A stretch of 64,000 nt of DNA from Paroedura picta (lineage: Eukaryota; Chordata; Lepidosauria; Squamata; Gekkonidae). Under the pieces are notes generated by a model. That model was given only the letters and a program-made list of their open reading frames with translations, was not told the DNA's origin and made no database searches. How positions within the stretch are numbered: the stretch's first letter is position 1; the number at the start of each line of letters is the position of its first letter. The translations under genes and the position numbers were made by a program. The stretch lies in the NCBI RefSeq assembly GCF_049243985.1, contig NC_135372.1, positions 69,899,818-69,963,817 on the forward strand. Direction: 5' to 3'. Shown in pieces: positions 47,701 to 59,700 of the stretch.

Positions 47701-50700
47701 AGTAAACAGGGTAGTCAGTTTCTGAGGGGTTATAGTCAATATAAACCTGGGATTGATTCTTGGGACCTATACTTGCTTTCCAGTAGTCATTCAGTTGCAT
47801 TTCTCCAGGCTTTTAAAAAATGTTTCTGCTAAGCCAAACTGCCCTCAACATTACATGCAAAGATATTGTTTATATGTATAAATATAGTTTAAATGCCATA
47901 AAGTGAAATAGTGACCTATATCCTATAATGTGAGAATAATTATACATTTCATAAAACATAAGTTTGAACTAATTTTTTGGTATCACCAAATAGTATTTCA
48001 TTGCTACCTTCTTGAAATAAAATACTGAAGCCTTTGTTTTTATAGCCTGGTTCCTTTACGTGAAGTACTGCTGCACAAACCTTACATCAGACCTGGAAAA
48101 AATGAAAATTACATTCCAGTCACACCTTCAGTATATGCTAGTAAAAGGTCTGTGCATCACATCATTAAACCCGCACAGCACAGTGAGGTTGAAAAGCTTA
48201 CATCTGGGATCCAAGTAAGTATGCTATTTAAGTGATAATTTAGAAACCATAGTAGAGAAATCAGCACTTTGCATATAGCAGCAAGAATCATTCTGTGGAT
48301 CCAAAGAAAAAATATAAGAAACATCAACTGGAAAAAAAATTGTTCTCCATATTTAATACTTTATTTTTGTAAGTCAGATAGATAGTTTGGGCGTAGAGAA
48401 AGGCAGGTGTCTTCATATCTTCAGCCAAATAGGGAGTTGTGGTTGTTCTAGTAGACTCTTGATCATCTTAGCTTTCACTGTGAAAAGGAAAAGAGTAACT
48501 TGCAGGACCAAATATTTGTGCTAAGTATTGTCACTTCTGATTTACAGCAACCCTATGAATTAATTACCTCAAAGTCCTATTATTAACAGCCTTGTTCAAG
48601 TCTTGCAAACTGAGGGCTGTGGCTTCCTTGATTGAGTCCATCTGTAGCATGTCAGGTCTTCTTTTTCTGCTACCTTTAACTTTTCCTAATGTTATTGTCT
48701 TTTCCATTGACTCTTGTCTTCTTATAATGTGATCCAAGTTTAGTCATTTTAGCTTCTCAGGAAAGTTCAGCCTTAATTTGATCTCGAAACTGCTTGTCTC
48801 TGGCAGTCCATAGGATACATAAAATTATCTTCCAGCACAACATTTCAAATTAATCAACTTTCTTCTTACCAGCTTTCTTCATTATCCCATTTTCATACCC
48901 ATACATAGTAGTGGGGAATATTGCGGTATGGTTTGTCTTGATTTTGATCAGTGACACAGTTTTATTCTTAGGGATCTTTTCTAGCTCCTTCATGGCTGCA
49001 CTTCCCAGTCTCAATCTTCTGATTTCTTGGTTGCAGTCTCCTTTTCGGTTGATGGTGGAGCCAAGGAACAGAAAATCTTGAATGATTCCATTGTAATCGT
49101 CATCAGCCTTAAATCCTGCTTTGACACTTTCTGCTTTACTTGAATATTTACTTGGAAGTAAATCACCTGATATACGCCATTCCTTTGAGTTTTCAACAGT
49201 ACTGTTTCAGTTAGGTTGACATTAATAAGAAAGGCAGCTATTCTACCATGAATTATTTTTGCTAACCTTCTACCAGGGCTTTTATTGCCAATATTATCGA
49301 TTGAGCTATTCGGAAAACAAATTGAAACTTATATTTGAAATCTGCATGTACATGAACTCTCAACACAGTATTTAAGTGTATTCTGCAGCCCTTTTTGGGA
49401 TAGTGAAGTTGCTCTACCATTCACTTCCAGTTTGAGGGCTGGATTTGGATTTTCTCAACAACCTCCATCAGGTGAAAATATAGTAAGATTATGGACTAGA
49501 TAATGAGGAAATCCATTGTGAAATGCCCTCCTTATAGCCCAGTTCCTCACACAAGTAGTACTTTTTCCTGCAAGGTGAGGGCTCAATACAAGGATTCTGA
49601 GTGGCGGAGAGAATGGGCTATGAGATGCCACATGTATCTTTGAAGCTCAGCTCTTTGATCTCCAAAGATCTTTTCAGTAGAAAAGATTATCTTGGCCCTC
49701 CTTTACCAACAAAAGGGAATGGAATTTACAGAATGTTCATTCCTTAGTAAGCATCCTCCCAGCCCATTATTTTCCCCATAACAACCTTTCAAAAGTAAAG
49801 GAGCCCAGCTTTCTGCTTTGTACGGAGGATCATACCTCTATTTTGACTTGTCCCTCAGTGAATCTTGACAAAATTAATATCTAACCATATATGCAGAAAA
49901 CATAGCAAAATAGTTCATAAGGACTTGTCACCTGCAGAATGTCAGTCTGAATTAGAAGCAGTGCAGGAGCTACTGAGATGTGTTTTCTCTGGTATCATCA
50001 GTGGCAATGTGAAGAAACTGAATTGTGTTACTAAAGATATGTAATGTAGATAGCTGAGGCAAATCAGCTGCTTTATGAATCATTACTTCTTTGGTAGTCA
50101 GTATAGTACCATTAAAATGAATAACAATGATTTATGAAATGAAAAGAGCAAATATAAATTTGATTTAACAGATGCAATCATATAAATGGAATTTTAAAAG
50201 CCTGCATTATTTTCTTTAATCTTAATTGATGCTTTTTATTATTTTTTTGTAGATCAAAAATAATAGTTTAGCTGGCAGTTTGCTTGGAGAAACTTGAGGA
50301 ATGAGTTTAAATGTTGACATGTCTAAATTATATCCCAAAATAAGAACAAATATTATTAAAGCAATTTGACAATAATCTGTGTCATCTTGAACATAATAAA
50401 GGGAAAAATCTTGTTCATCACTAGGAATTGTAATGATATATTTTAAACTGACACAAAATCAATTCAGCTGGGGAGGCAACATCTGCTACTGCTTGTTGTG
50501 ATGGTGGCCTGTGGCTCTGATTTTAAGGCATCATATTCTGACTATGAAATTCAGAAACAGACTTTTCAACAATTCCATTAAGACTTTCCTTTTTCAGCTG
50601 CTTTCCCCCTCAAGAACATCTTGACAGTATCTTAGTTATAAATACACTTCATTAAAAGCTCTAAAACCCAGAAGCAGGTGCCCCAGACTTACCTTATGTC

Positions 50701-53700
50701 CCTTTTGCAAGTCCATGGGAGGAAGAGGAAAACTGATGCAGTGGTTTCTCAGCCTTCTGCAGCTGATATCATGTCTTGGTGAAACTTGGGATACCTCTGT
50801 TACACCTCCAGGTCTCAGTTGCTTTTTCCAGTTTGTCCAACAAACATGGCTTGACTGGGGGGGTGGGGATTCAATCTGGAAGACTTTGGGGAGGGAGGTT
50901 TTCTTTGGAGCTGGCTGGTCTAGATACTAAGGGCCCCTGCCATGCCACCTGGTTCAAGATGAGAAGCAAAGACCAATCAGCTGCAGAATGCGCTAAGATG
51001 AGAACAAGCTGACAGTGGCTCAAAATAAAGATTTTTAATGAAATAAATTATGGAGCCAGAACGAGCCCTGGTGTAATGCTAGTTTTCGGAGGGAATTCTT
51101 CCTCAGTGGCTTAACATGCAGTATAATGCAGTATAATGCAGAGCTGCAAAGAAATTGGCGGTATAGAAATCTAAATAAATAAATAAAATAAAATGTTATC
51201 CTAGTATTGTAGGCATTGTCCATGGCTCCTTAGTTCCCACATTCTGTTGCATGACTGTGATGGTCAAAGTGATAAATGTAGGTTACATTATATTGGACCA
51301 ATACTAGGAAAACATTATACTGCATATTAAGCCACTGATGAAGAATTCCCTTCAAAAACTAGCATTACACCAGGGCACGTTCTGGCTCCATAATTTATTT
51401 CTTGAAAAACCTTTATTTTGAGTCACTGTCAGCTTGTTCTCGTCTTGACGCCACCAGGTTCAGTCAGTCTTGTGGCTTTCCCTATCCATTCCTCCCTTTA
51501 TTACAGTGTAACAGTTGTGCTGAGTCAGTTTTTTTACTTTACTGGTGCATAGTATGTTACCATTTTTTTCTCATTGTTACAACTGCATTCTAGTGGTATC
51601 AACATGGGGGCAGGTACATTTTTGCCCATTTCCTCTATTTTGGGGGATTGCCTTCAGGGTTTTTGTGGTGAGGACTTGCAAGGGAAATGTCTAGCTTTGT
51701 GTTTGTTGAGGCATGTCCATTATCAAGAGGCAGAGGGAACCACATAGTGGCCTGGATCCATGTGGAACCCTTCATCCTGCCATTCCATGGTGTCCCCCAG
51801 TAGGCAGGCTGTTGTGTGATTTATTCATTGGGAGGCTTTCTGTTGCCAGGAATGGTTGCCCTCTACTGCACCAAGGCTCTGTCTAGCTGTAACCAATAAA
51901 ATTGTGAGTATTTCTCCTCTAACAAGGTGTTTCCAGCAAATATCCACACAGTAGCCAATAGCTGGTTCTATTTGGCAAGTATTCATATGATTATTTTTTC
52001 AAATAAGAGAGTAGTCTAATGGTAACGGATGCTAATGGCTGTTAACCTAATTGACATAGAAACAAAACACCCATAAGCTGCTATTTCTTTATTAAAGCAG
52101 ATCAATCTCACTTTAACTAAAGCTGTCTGTCCTAAACATGTCTATTCATGGGCTTCAGCTTAGTCACCACTATCATAATTTTAAAATGCCCCCAAAATAG
52201 CAAAAACCTTTGCTCTGACTGAAATCTGTTGTTTGCCCAGATAAAGCTAAGGTGCCCTTGTCATCAACAAACTGTGGAGAAATGCTTCTTAATGTAACAG
52301 ATGATGAGTGAAGGGGCTGTTTAGTCTAAAAGGTGGAATTTATTCAAGGAGCACAGAGGTGTGAGGATGGAACAACTATTTACTCCTCCAGGCAAATACT
52401 GATGCTGTTTAGAGACACAAATCATCCCTTAAGAAAGGTGGAATTGGGGGGGGGGGACAGGTAAATTAGCTTACTTTTTAACAGCAGCATTAAATGAATA
52501 CATTTATTGCTGGTAAATATAGCAAAATCACATATTAATGGTGGAAGAATTTTAGTGAATGGGTATTGCTATATGTCTGATAGATGAAATGTTTATTCTA
52601 ACAGGTTTCAAATGTGAATGATCTTAAGGAGCTTCATTTATATCTGAAAGGATTAAGACAACCTGTTCTCTCAGCAGTACTCAGATTTGAAGAGAAAAAA
52701 AGGATAAAACAAAAAGAATCAAAAAGGTTACCAAAGACAGGTAGAACATGTATTGAAACATACCTATAGGCTGAACAGCTGCTGATGTTTCTAAGGATAT
52801 TTTAGGAACTATCTATAAATGGCATTTCTATATTATTTATTTATTTAGATTTATTTAGATTTATATATGACTGTTGGCTATTCTAATAATTATATTTGCT
52901 ATTCATCTACTGTCAGTCAAAAATATATTAACTTTATCTTAATGCTATTGCATTCACCACATAAATGTTCAGTCTCATAATGTTACTACAGCTATGGCCA
53001 AATGTTCACATAGACCCATTGTACATGGCAGCAGGCCTGGCTGTGCCGATAGTGCACGGTGCTGGCCCAACCCAGCCCCTGCTGGCACCCTCAGCATCCC
53101 AGGGAATGTGGGAAATTCCACGTTCCCTTGCCATGGGTCTTCTGGGGCGCTGCGCTGGGCCAGGGCTGGGATGGCGGCAGCGTCGTTTGTAATCAGGGCT
53201 GCCCTGCTGCTGCCATCCTGGGGTTCTTGCCCCGTGCATAATCGGTCATAGAGTGTATTCTTGGTTTTGAACATGGGAAGAATTGGGTCGATTTAGGATT
53301 ACAAATACAAGAGAAAAATGTACAAAAGCAGAATTTTAAAATCTGTAGTGTGTAACTGGGAGGAGCCTTATGCAATTGATGTATTTTTGAAATAAAAGAA
53401 TATAAATAATTCATGGTTGCATAAACATTAGCTGTGATACTTGAGAGTGAAAAAAAATGCATCAAGTTACCATCAGTATTGTTTCCAATATGGTTATCAC
53501 ATAGTTTTCAAGACAAATGATTAAGCCAGGCTCTCTTTACCAGGGAATTATCATTCTATTGCCTGTAACCCTCCTAGAAAAATGTGTTTGTTTTTTTGTA
53601 GATCTGTGTGCATTTTGTTATCTTACAATTATCATATTGCTTGATAGTATGTCCTCTTGGTAATACTACTGTTTTTTTTTTCTTTTTATTCTTTTTTTAA

Positions 53701-56700
53701 ACACTAACCCAAAAAATTCCTCAAATATTCTCTCCCTTGGGTACTTTGTGCTAAGTGTTCCTTCTGGGGGTACTAACTGAGCTTACCTGAGCATCTTAGT
53801 TCCTGTGTGGAATTTACATGGTGCTGAGGGAGCGGTTATTGAGTGCTACAGAGGCTGTGGCTTGCTTTTGAGGAGAGATACGACTGACTATAATGTTAGT
53901 TAGCACTATAAGTCCAGTGTTTGGGGTCAGGATGGGAAGTGTCCTGGAGGATTTTATTTTTCTAATTGTATCGCTGTCTGTGGGCTGCACCAGGGTGTTT
54001 AGTGATATCTTTAACCGCTCAGTGAGCGGTATCATATTTTGCTAAGGGGCTGGAGGGCGGAGAATGAGTGGGGCCTGTTTGGGTGAGGGCCCAATCGGAA
54101 GGCGCTTCGCTTCTTCTGATTGGGCCCTCACCAGGACAGACCAGAGTTCTAGCCAGTTGGATGAGGTCCCAATAGGAAGGAACTTCACGCCTTCTGATTG
54201 GGCCCTCACCAGGACAGGCCAGAGTTCTAGCCAGCCCCCGCCCCTCCAAGCACACCTGCCACCTCACAGAGGTGGCAGGGGTGCTTAGCGGGCCTCGCGG
54301 AAGCTGCGGACTCGCCAGCAGGCAGGGGGCCAGGGATGGCTTCTTTGGGGCCCACCGAACACACCCACCGCCTTGCTGGGCTGCCGGGTGTGTTGGGTGG
54401 CCGCGGAGGGTGGGCCTTTTAAAGCCCATTCTAGTAATACTATATCTGTGGTGGATCTACAGATGCAGGGATGAGAAAGAGGACTGCCCTGTCGGACCCC
54501 TGATACTACCCAGATCTACATTGGCATAGTTACAACACAATTCTGATACAACTTGGAGATGTACTGGCATAAGATTTAGTTCTCATCCTGAACCATTTTG
54601 GGCCATGTCTTAGGACAGTGTTTCCAGTCATATTTTGTTAGAGTGAAAGAAGGTAATTTCACTGTAACATTTGTGGAAACTGTGGTATTATATTAATGAC
54701 TAGGGACAAAGCCCATTTTTAAAAATGGGCACATGGAGGGTTGGGGAGAAGGCAGCAGGGGCAGGCGCAACGCAGGAAGGGCGACGGGGCCGGCAGGCTC
54801 CAGGCCGGGTCTGGAGCTTCCAGCGCTGCAAGAACGCTCCCCGGGCCCCGGAGAGGACTCCTTTTCCGGGGCCCGGGGAGCGTTTTCCCTCCCCCCCCAA
54901 CTTGCAAAAATGCTCCCCAGGCCATGGGGAGGGCGGAGCGCCTTCTCCGGGGCCTGGGGAGCGTTTGTCTGGGCGGCTCGATGTGGAAAAAACGCTCCCC
55001 AGGCCTGGGGAGCGCGCTCCGTGGCTCTGCAAGCCGCGGATCGCCTTCCCCGGGGTCTGGGGAGCGTTTTTCAGGACGGCCCTACTTGAAAAAACGCTCC
55101 CCAGGCCCTAGGGAGGTTGCTCCGTGGCTCGCAGAGGGCGGGGGGGAGGCTCAGCAAGGGGTCTGGGGACCCGTTGTGGGGTAGAGGGCGGGGGCCAGCG
55201 GGCCTACCTTCACTCTCGGCGGCCAGCTGAGTAATGGCCGCCGTGGAGCGAAGGTTCGCTCTCGTGGGAGGTGGGGCGGGTTGGGAGGCACCTCGCACCT
55301 CCCAATTGGTTGTTGGCCGCTTTGCGCCTCCCGATTGGGCCCTCCGCTTGTCAGTCCAGGGGAAGGGGCCTATCGGCACCCTTCCTCATCCCGGACAGAG
55401 CCCGCCCTCAGAGCCCTAACTGTTTTATTTCTTCCGCTCCGCGAGGAGCGGTCAAAGATTAGTACAATAGGGCCTTGTAATGTGTTTTATTTCTTTATGG
55501 TTGTATTAAACTCATATAATAGTAGTTTCCTCATAGGTGCCATATTTCCTGTATAACCCCAAAATGAAGTGTTAAACAAAATGTTGATAGATGTTGATCA
55601 TTTCTATTGGAGAAGGATCATGTATTTTAGCAATATTGTCTATGGTTCAGTCATAATGTCTATGACTCAGCAGATTCCTGGTGCTATGTCATTATGGTGC
55701 CTGGAAATGTCATTGTGGTGCCTAGTCTTTTCAAAAATTCACAGTGGAAGTACAGAAAGTTGGCTCCATCCAGGTTTTCCACTGGTGAAATAAGAAAGAA
55801 GCAATCTCATTTAACCACCCAAAAAGGCTGTTTGGGGAATCGTGGGGCCTTCATAGACAAAAGCCTTATGGGACAGGGGCTATAATAAGAGGAGAATTGG
55901 GTGAGACTGAGCAAAGAAGCTGGCTGTATTAAGAGTATTAATAAGTGTACATGAAGTTCTTGACTTGCTTGTTTATGCAAATTTTATTTTTGCTGGTGGT
56001 AAATGAATTCATTTCTTAAATAATTCCTTTCTATCCTGACCCTAGTATTCAATGAAATGGCACTTATAAAGTCTATAATGGAATTAAGAGAAATTGGGGA
56101 GGTTAGGTTAGGATTAAGAATAAGGATACAGGGAGAGCATTGAGGAAGTCAAGGAGAACAAAATAACATCTGGGATAAAATGTTACTTCCTTTGTGCTCC
56201 ATCCATAAAATCAGGATGAAATCATCATTTTTATTTTAAAAGGATTAAAAAATATAAGAAAAGACAAGAAGTTGGAATTTTAGGATTTCAGGGGCCCATG
56301 AAAGTATATTTAGGCTATATTGCTTATTCCAAAGTCAGTAGTTTAATAAAATTCAAACTGACAAAATTGTCATGAGTACTCTGTAGATGTCTTTCCACAT
56401 TATAATTTTCATTTATTTTTATTAACATTGTGGACCATAAAGATTTCTACTGATGTGTAATGTGAATTTTATTATTAATCTTTTATGTTGTGTTAATGAT
56501 GAGGAAATTCTATGCATACAAATGTGCTAGACTACTCTGATGCTTAGCAATCTCTTACTATTGTGTTGAGCTGAACTCTATGGAAAAAAATTTATTATAT
56601 CTAACATTTTCATTTGCAACTGCACTGCTTCCAATCATTTTAGTGTCAGTTTTGCATACTGCATTCTGAAGACATACAGCATATGGTTGATTGTGACATG

Positions 56701-59700
56701 CTAAACTTCATATTTTGGCAGCCAAGAGAAACATTTATTCAAATAACTTAAACCGATTATTTACAATAGCATTGCAATGTTGCTAGTGTTCCAATTGCTG
56801 TGTGCCTTTTTTCTGGGTCTTCATTCTTCTGCTTCTGTTATGGATTACTTCTCCCATCTTTGCTAACAATCCTTGTGTGCTACTGGGATATTTCTTCATG
56901 ATCCCAAGTATGGTTTATCTTTATTAATTTTCATCCTGCATCTCCTCTGGCAACACCCAGTAATGGATTTTGTTAAATGGGTTGTTTAAATGTAATGTTT
57001 TGTCTCATTTGATTAGGATTATTATAGAACCGTTTTGTTCAGTTGCTTTGAACTGTTACTAATCAAGTTTATTGAAAGCAAAAGTATGCCATGCATGATA
57101 AAGAATGGTGAGTCTTGCAGTAAACCTTTGATGAACAGGGCCAGTATAGCTGGTAGGAGGAGGTTTAGAACGGGTGAGGTTATACTGCTTCTAAAATGCT
57201 GTTGAGGAAATTTACTTTGAAGAGGGCTTAATTTTGAAGAGAGAGTGGGCCACTGCTGCACAAAGTGACCTCATGGGTCATCTAGTCCAACCCCCTGTAC
57301 TATGTAGGACACTCACATCCCAATTGCTCATCTACTGTAACCTGCCACCCCTTTGCCTTCAGAGAATCAGCCCCTCCGTCAGATGGCTATCTAGCCTCCG
57401 TTAAAAATTTTCCAAAGATGGAAAACCCACCATCTCCCGAGGAAGCCTCTTCCACTGAGAAACCACTCTGTCAGGAACTTCTTTTGGATGTTTAGATGGA
57501 ATTTCTTTTGAATTAATTTCATCTCATGGGCTCTGGTCTGTCTCTCTGGGGCAAGAAAGAAGAATTCTGCTCCATCCTCCATATGGCACCATTTTAAATA
57601 CTTGAAGATGGTTATCAGATCCCTTCTCAGTCATCTCCCCTCTAGGCTAAACAGACCAAGCTCCCCCAACCTTTCTTCATATGTCTTGTTCATCAAACCC
57701 CTCATCATCTTTGTTGCCCTCCTCTATACACGTTCCAGTTTATCAACATCTCTCTTCAATTGGGGTGCCCAAAACTGAACACAGTACTCCAAATGAGGCC
57801 GAACCAGAGCAGAGTAAAACGGTACCATCACTGCCCGTGATCTGGACACGATACTCCATTTGATACAGCCCAAAATCCCATTTGCCTTTTTAGCCACTGA
57901 GTCACACTGCTGACTCATGTTCAATGTATGGTCTACTAAGGCTCCTAGATCCTTTTCGCATATGCTACTGCCAAGACAAATCTCCCCCATCTTATATTGG
58001 TGTATTTGGTTTTTCCTACATAAATGCAGAACTTTACATTTGTCCCTATTGAACTTCATTTTATTCAGTTTAGCCCACTTCTTGAACCTATCAAGATCAT
58101 CCTGTATTCTGTTGCTGTCTTCAGTTGTGTTTGCTACCCCTCCCAGTTTAGTATCATCTGCAAATTTAATAAGTATCCCCTCTAATTCAACATCCATATC
58201 ATTTATAAATACGTTGAACAACACAGGCCCCAGGGCAGATCCTTGGGGTATTCTACTTGTCACTCTTTTCCAAGAATATGCTGAACAATTAACAAGTACC
58301 CTCTGGGTATGATTTGTCAACCAGTTATTGATTCACCTGACAGAATTAGGATCCATACCACATTTTACCAACTTGTGAACAAGAATATCATGTGGAATCT
58401 TATCAAAAGCTTTACTGATATCCAGATAAACTATGTCCACAGCATTCCCCAGATCCAGCAAGGTAGTCACTTTCTCAAAAAAAGAGATAAGGTTTGTCTG
58501 ACATGAATTGTTCTTGCGAAACCCGTGCTGAGTCTTAGAAATCACAGCTCTCAATTCCAGCTGCTCAAGGACTGAGTGTTTGATTATTTGTTCCAAAATT
58601 ATGCCAGCTACAGATGTCAAGCTGACGGGTCGATAATTACCCGGATCCTCCTTTTTCCCTTTCTTGATGATGGGGACAACATTTTCCCACCTCCAATCGA
58701 TTTGCACCTCACCTGTTCGACAAGAAGTGTCAAAAATAATGCACAGAGGTTCAGAGATGACATCTGCAAGTTCTTTTAGTACTTCTAAGCTGTGAACCTG
58801 GCTTTTCAAGGGAAGTACAGCCTCATACAAGATAGGCGAAATCTGAAGTCCCTGGTCTTTCTACTAACCAAGAGAACCTCTGTTTGGATTAAGCAACAGC
58901 TTGTTCACACTCTTCTAGCCCATTGTCAGTAATTATACCAATAAACATGCACACTTACCTTATTCAGGTACTACTCCCTATCAGTAAGCAATGTATACAG
59001 CAGATTTGAGGTGGGATCCAAAGGACAGTGAGTGGAACAGGCCTTTCCTTCTGACTTTAGCAACCAGGGTTCCTGCAGTATATGTGTAAGGAAAATGGCA
59101 AAAATTACCCTTGCTTGGAAAAAGTGCCTTCTGCATCCATCCTTTTTTGTGTACATAAATAATGTCAAGAAAGCATTCTGGTTCCTCTGAGTAAGGAAAT
59201 GATGCCTCTATCAGGCTGACACACTTAAACGGATATTGTGCTGTAGCTGCAGAGAGGAGCATTGAGGAAATGATTGTGCCACATATCTTGTATAAAAGTG
59301 GTATATTCTCTCTGAATGCTATTTTATATTTATGTTTTTAAAATACAGGATAGTTTAAAAACTATGTTATCAAATATAGGAAGAATAAAGTGAACAGTGT
59401 GCAAATTGCATCTCAGAAAACAGAAATTAAATGTAATGCACTTATTTTAGTTATTGTTGGATTCAGTCACTGACTTGCATCGGAAGTAGTACTTCCAACT
59501 CACCCACCACATCTGCCCCTCAGATTTACTTTCTGATCTACTGAACAAAATGACCAATTATGAAAGAAGTGGGCTTTGTAGCTTTAATCTGTCATCAGAT
59601 ACAGGGTAAAAACGCGGGGTAAATAATCTTACACAGTTGATGGATATGTTGGGGAAAGTGCAAGTAACTTAATGCCAAGGCTAGCTGAGCAAAACGTAGT

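Noticed and set aside
54719-55184. Long overlapping frames of 100-147 codons on both strands
   Set aside because: GC-rich palindrome array of a Helitron keeps all frames open; no homology.
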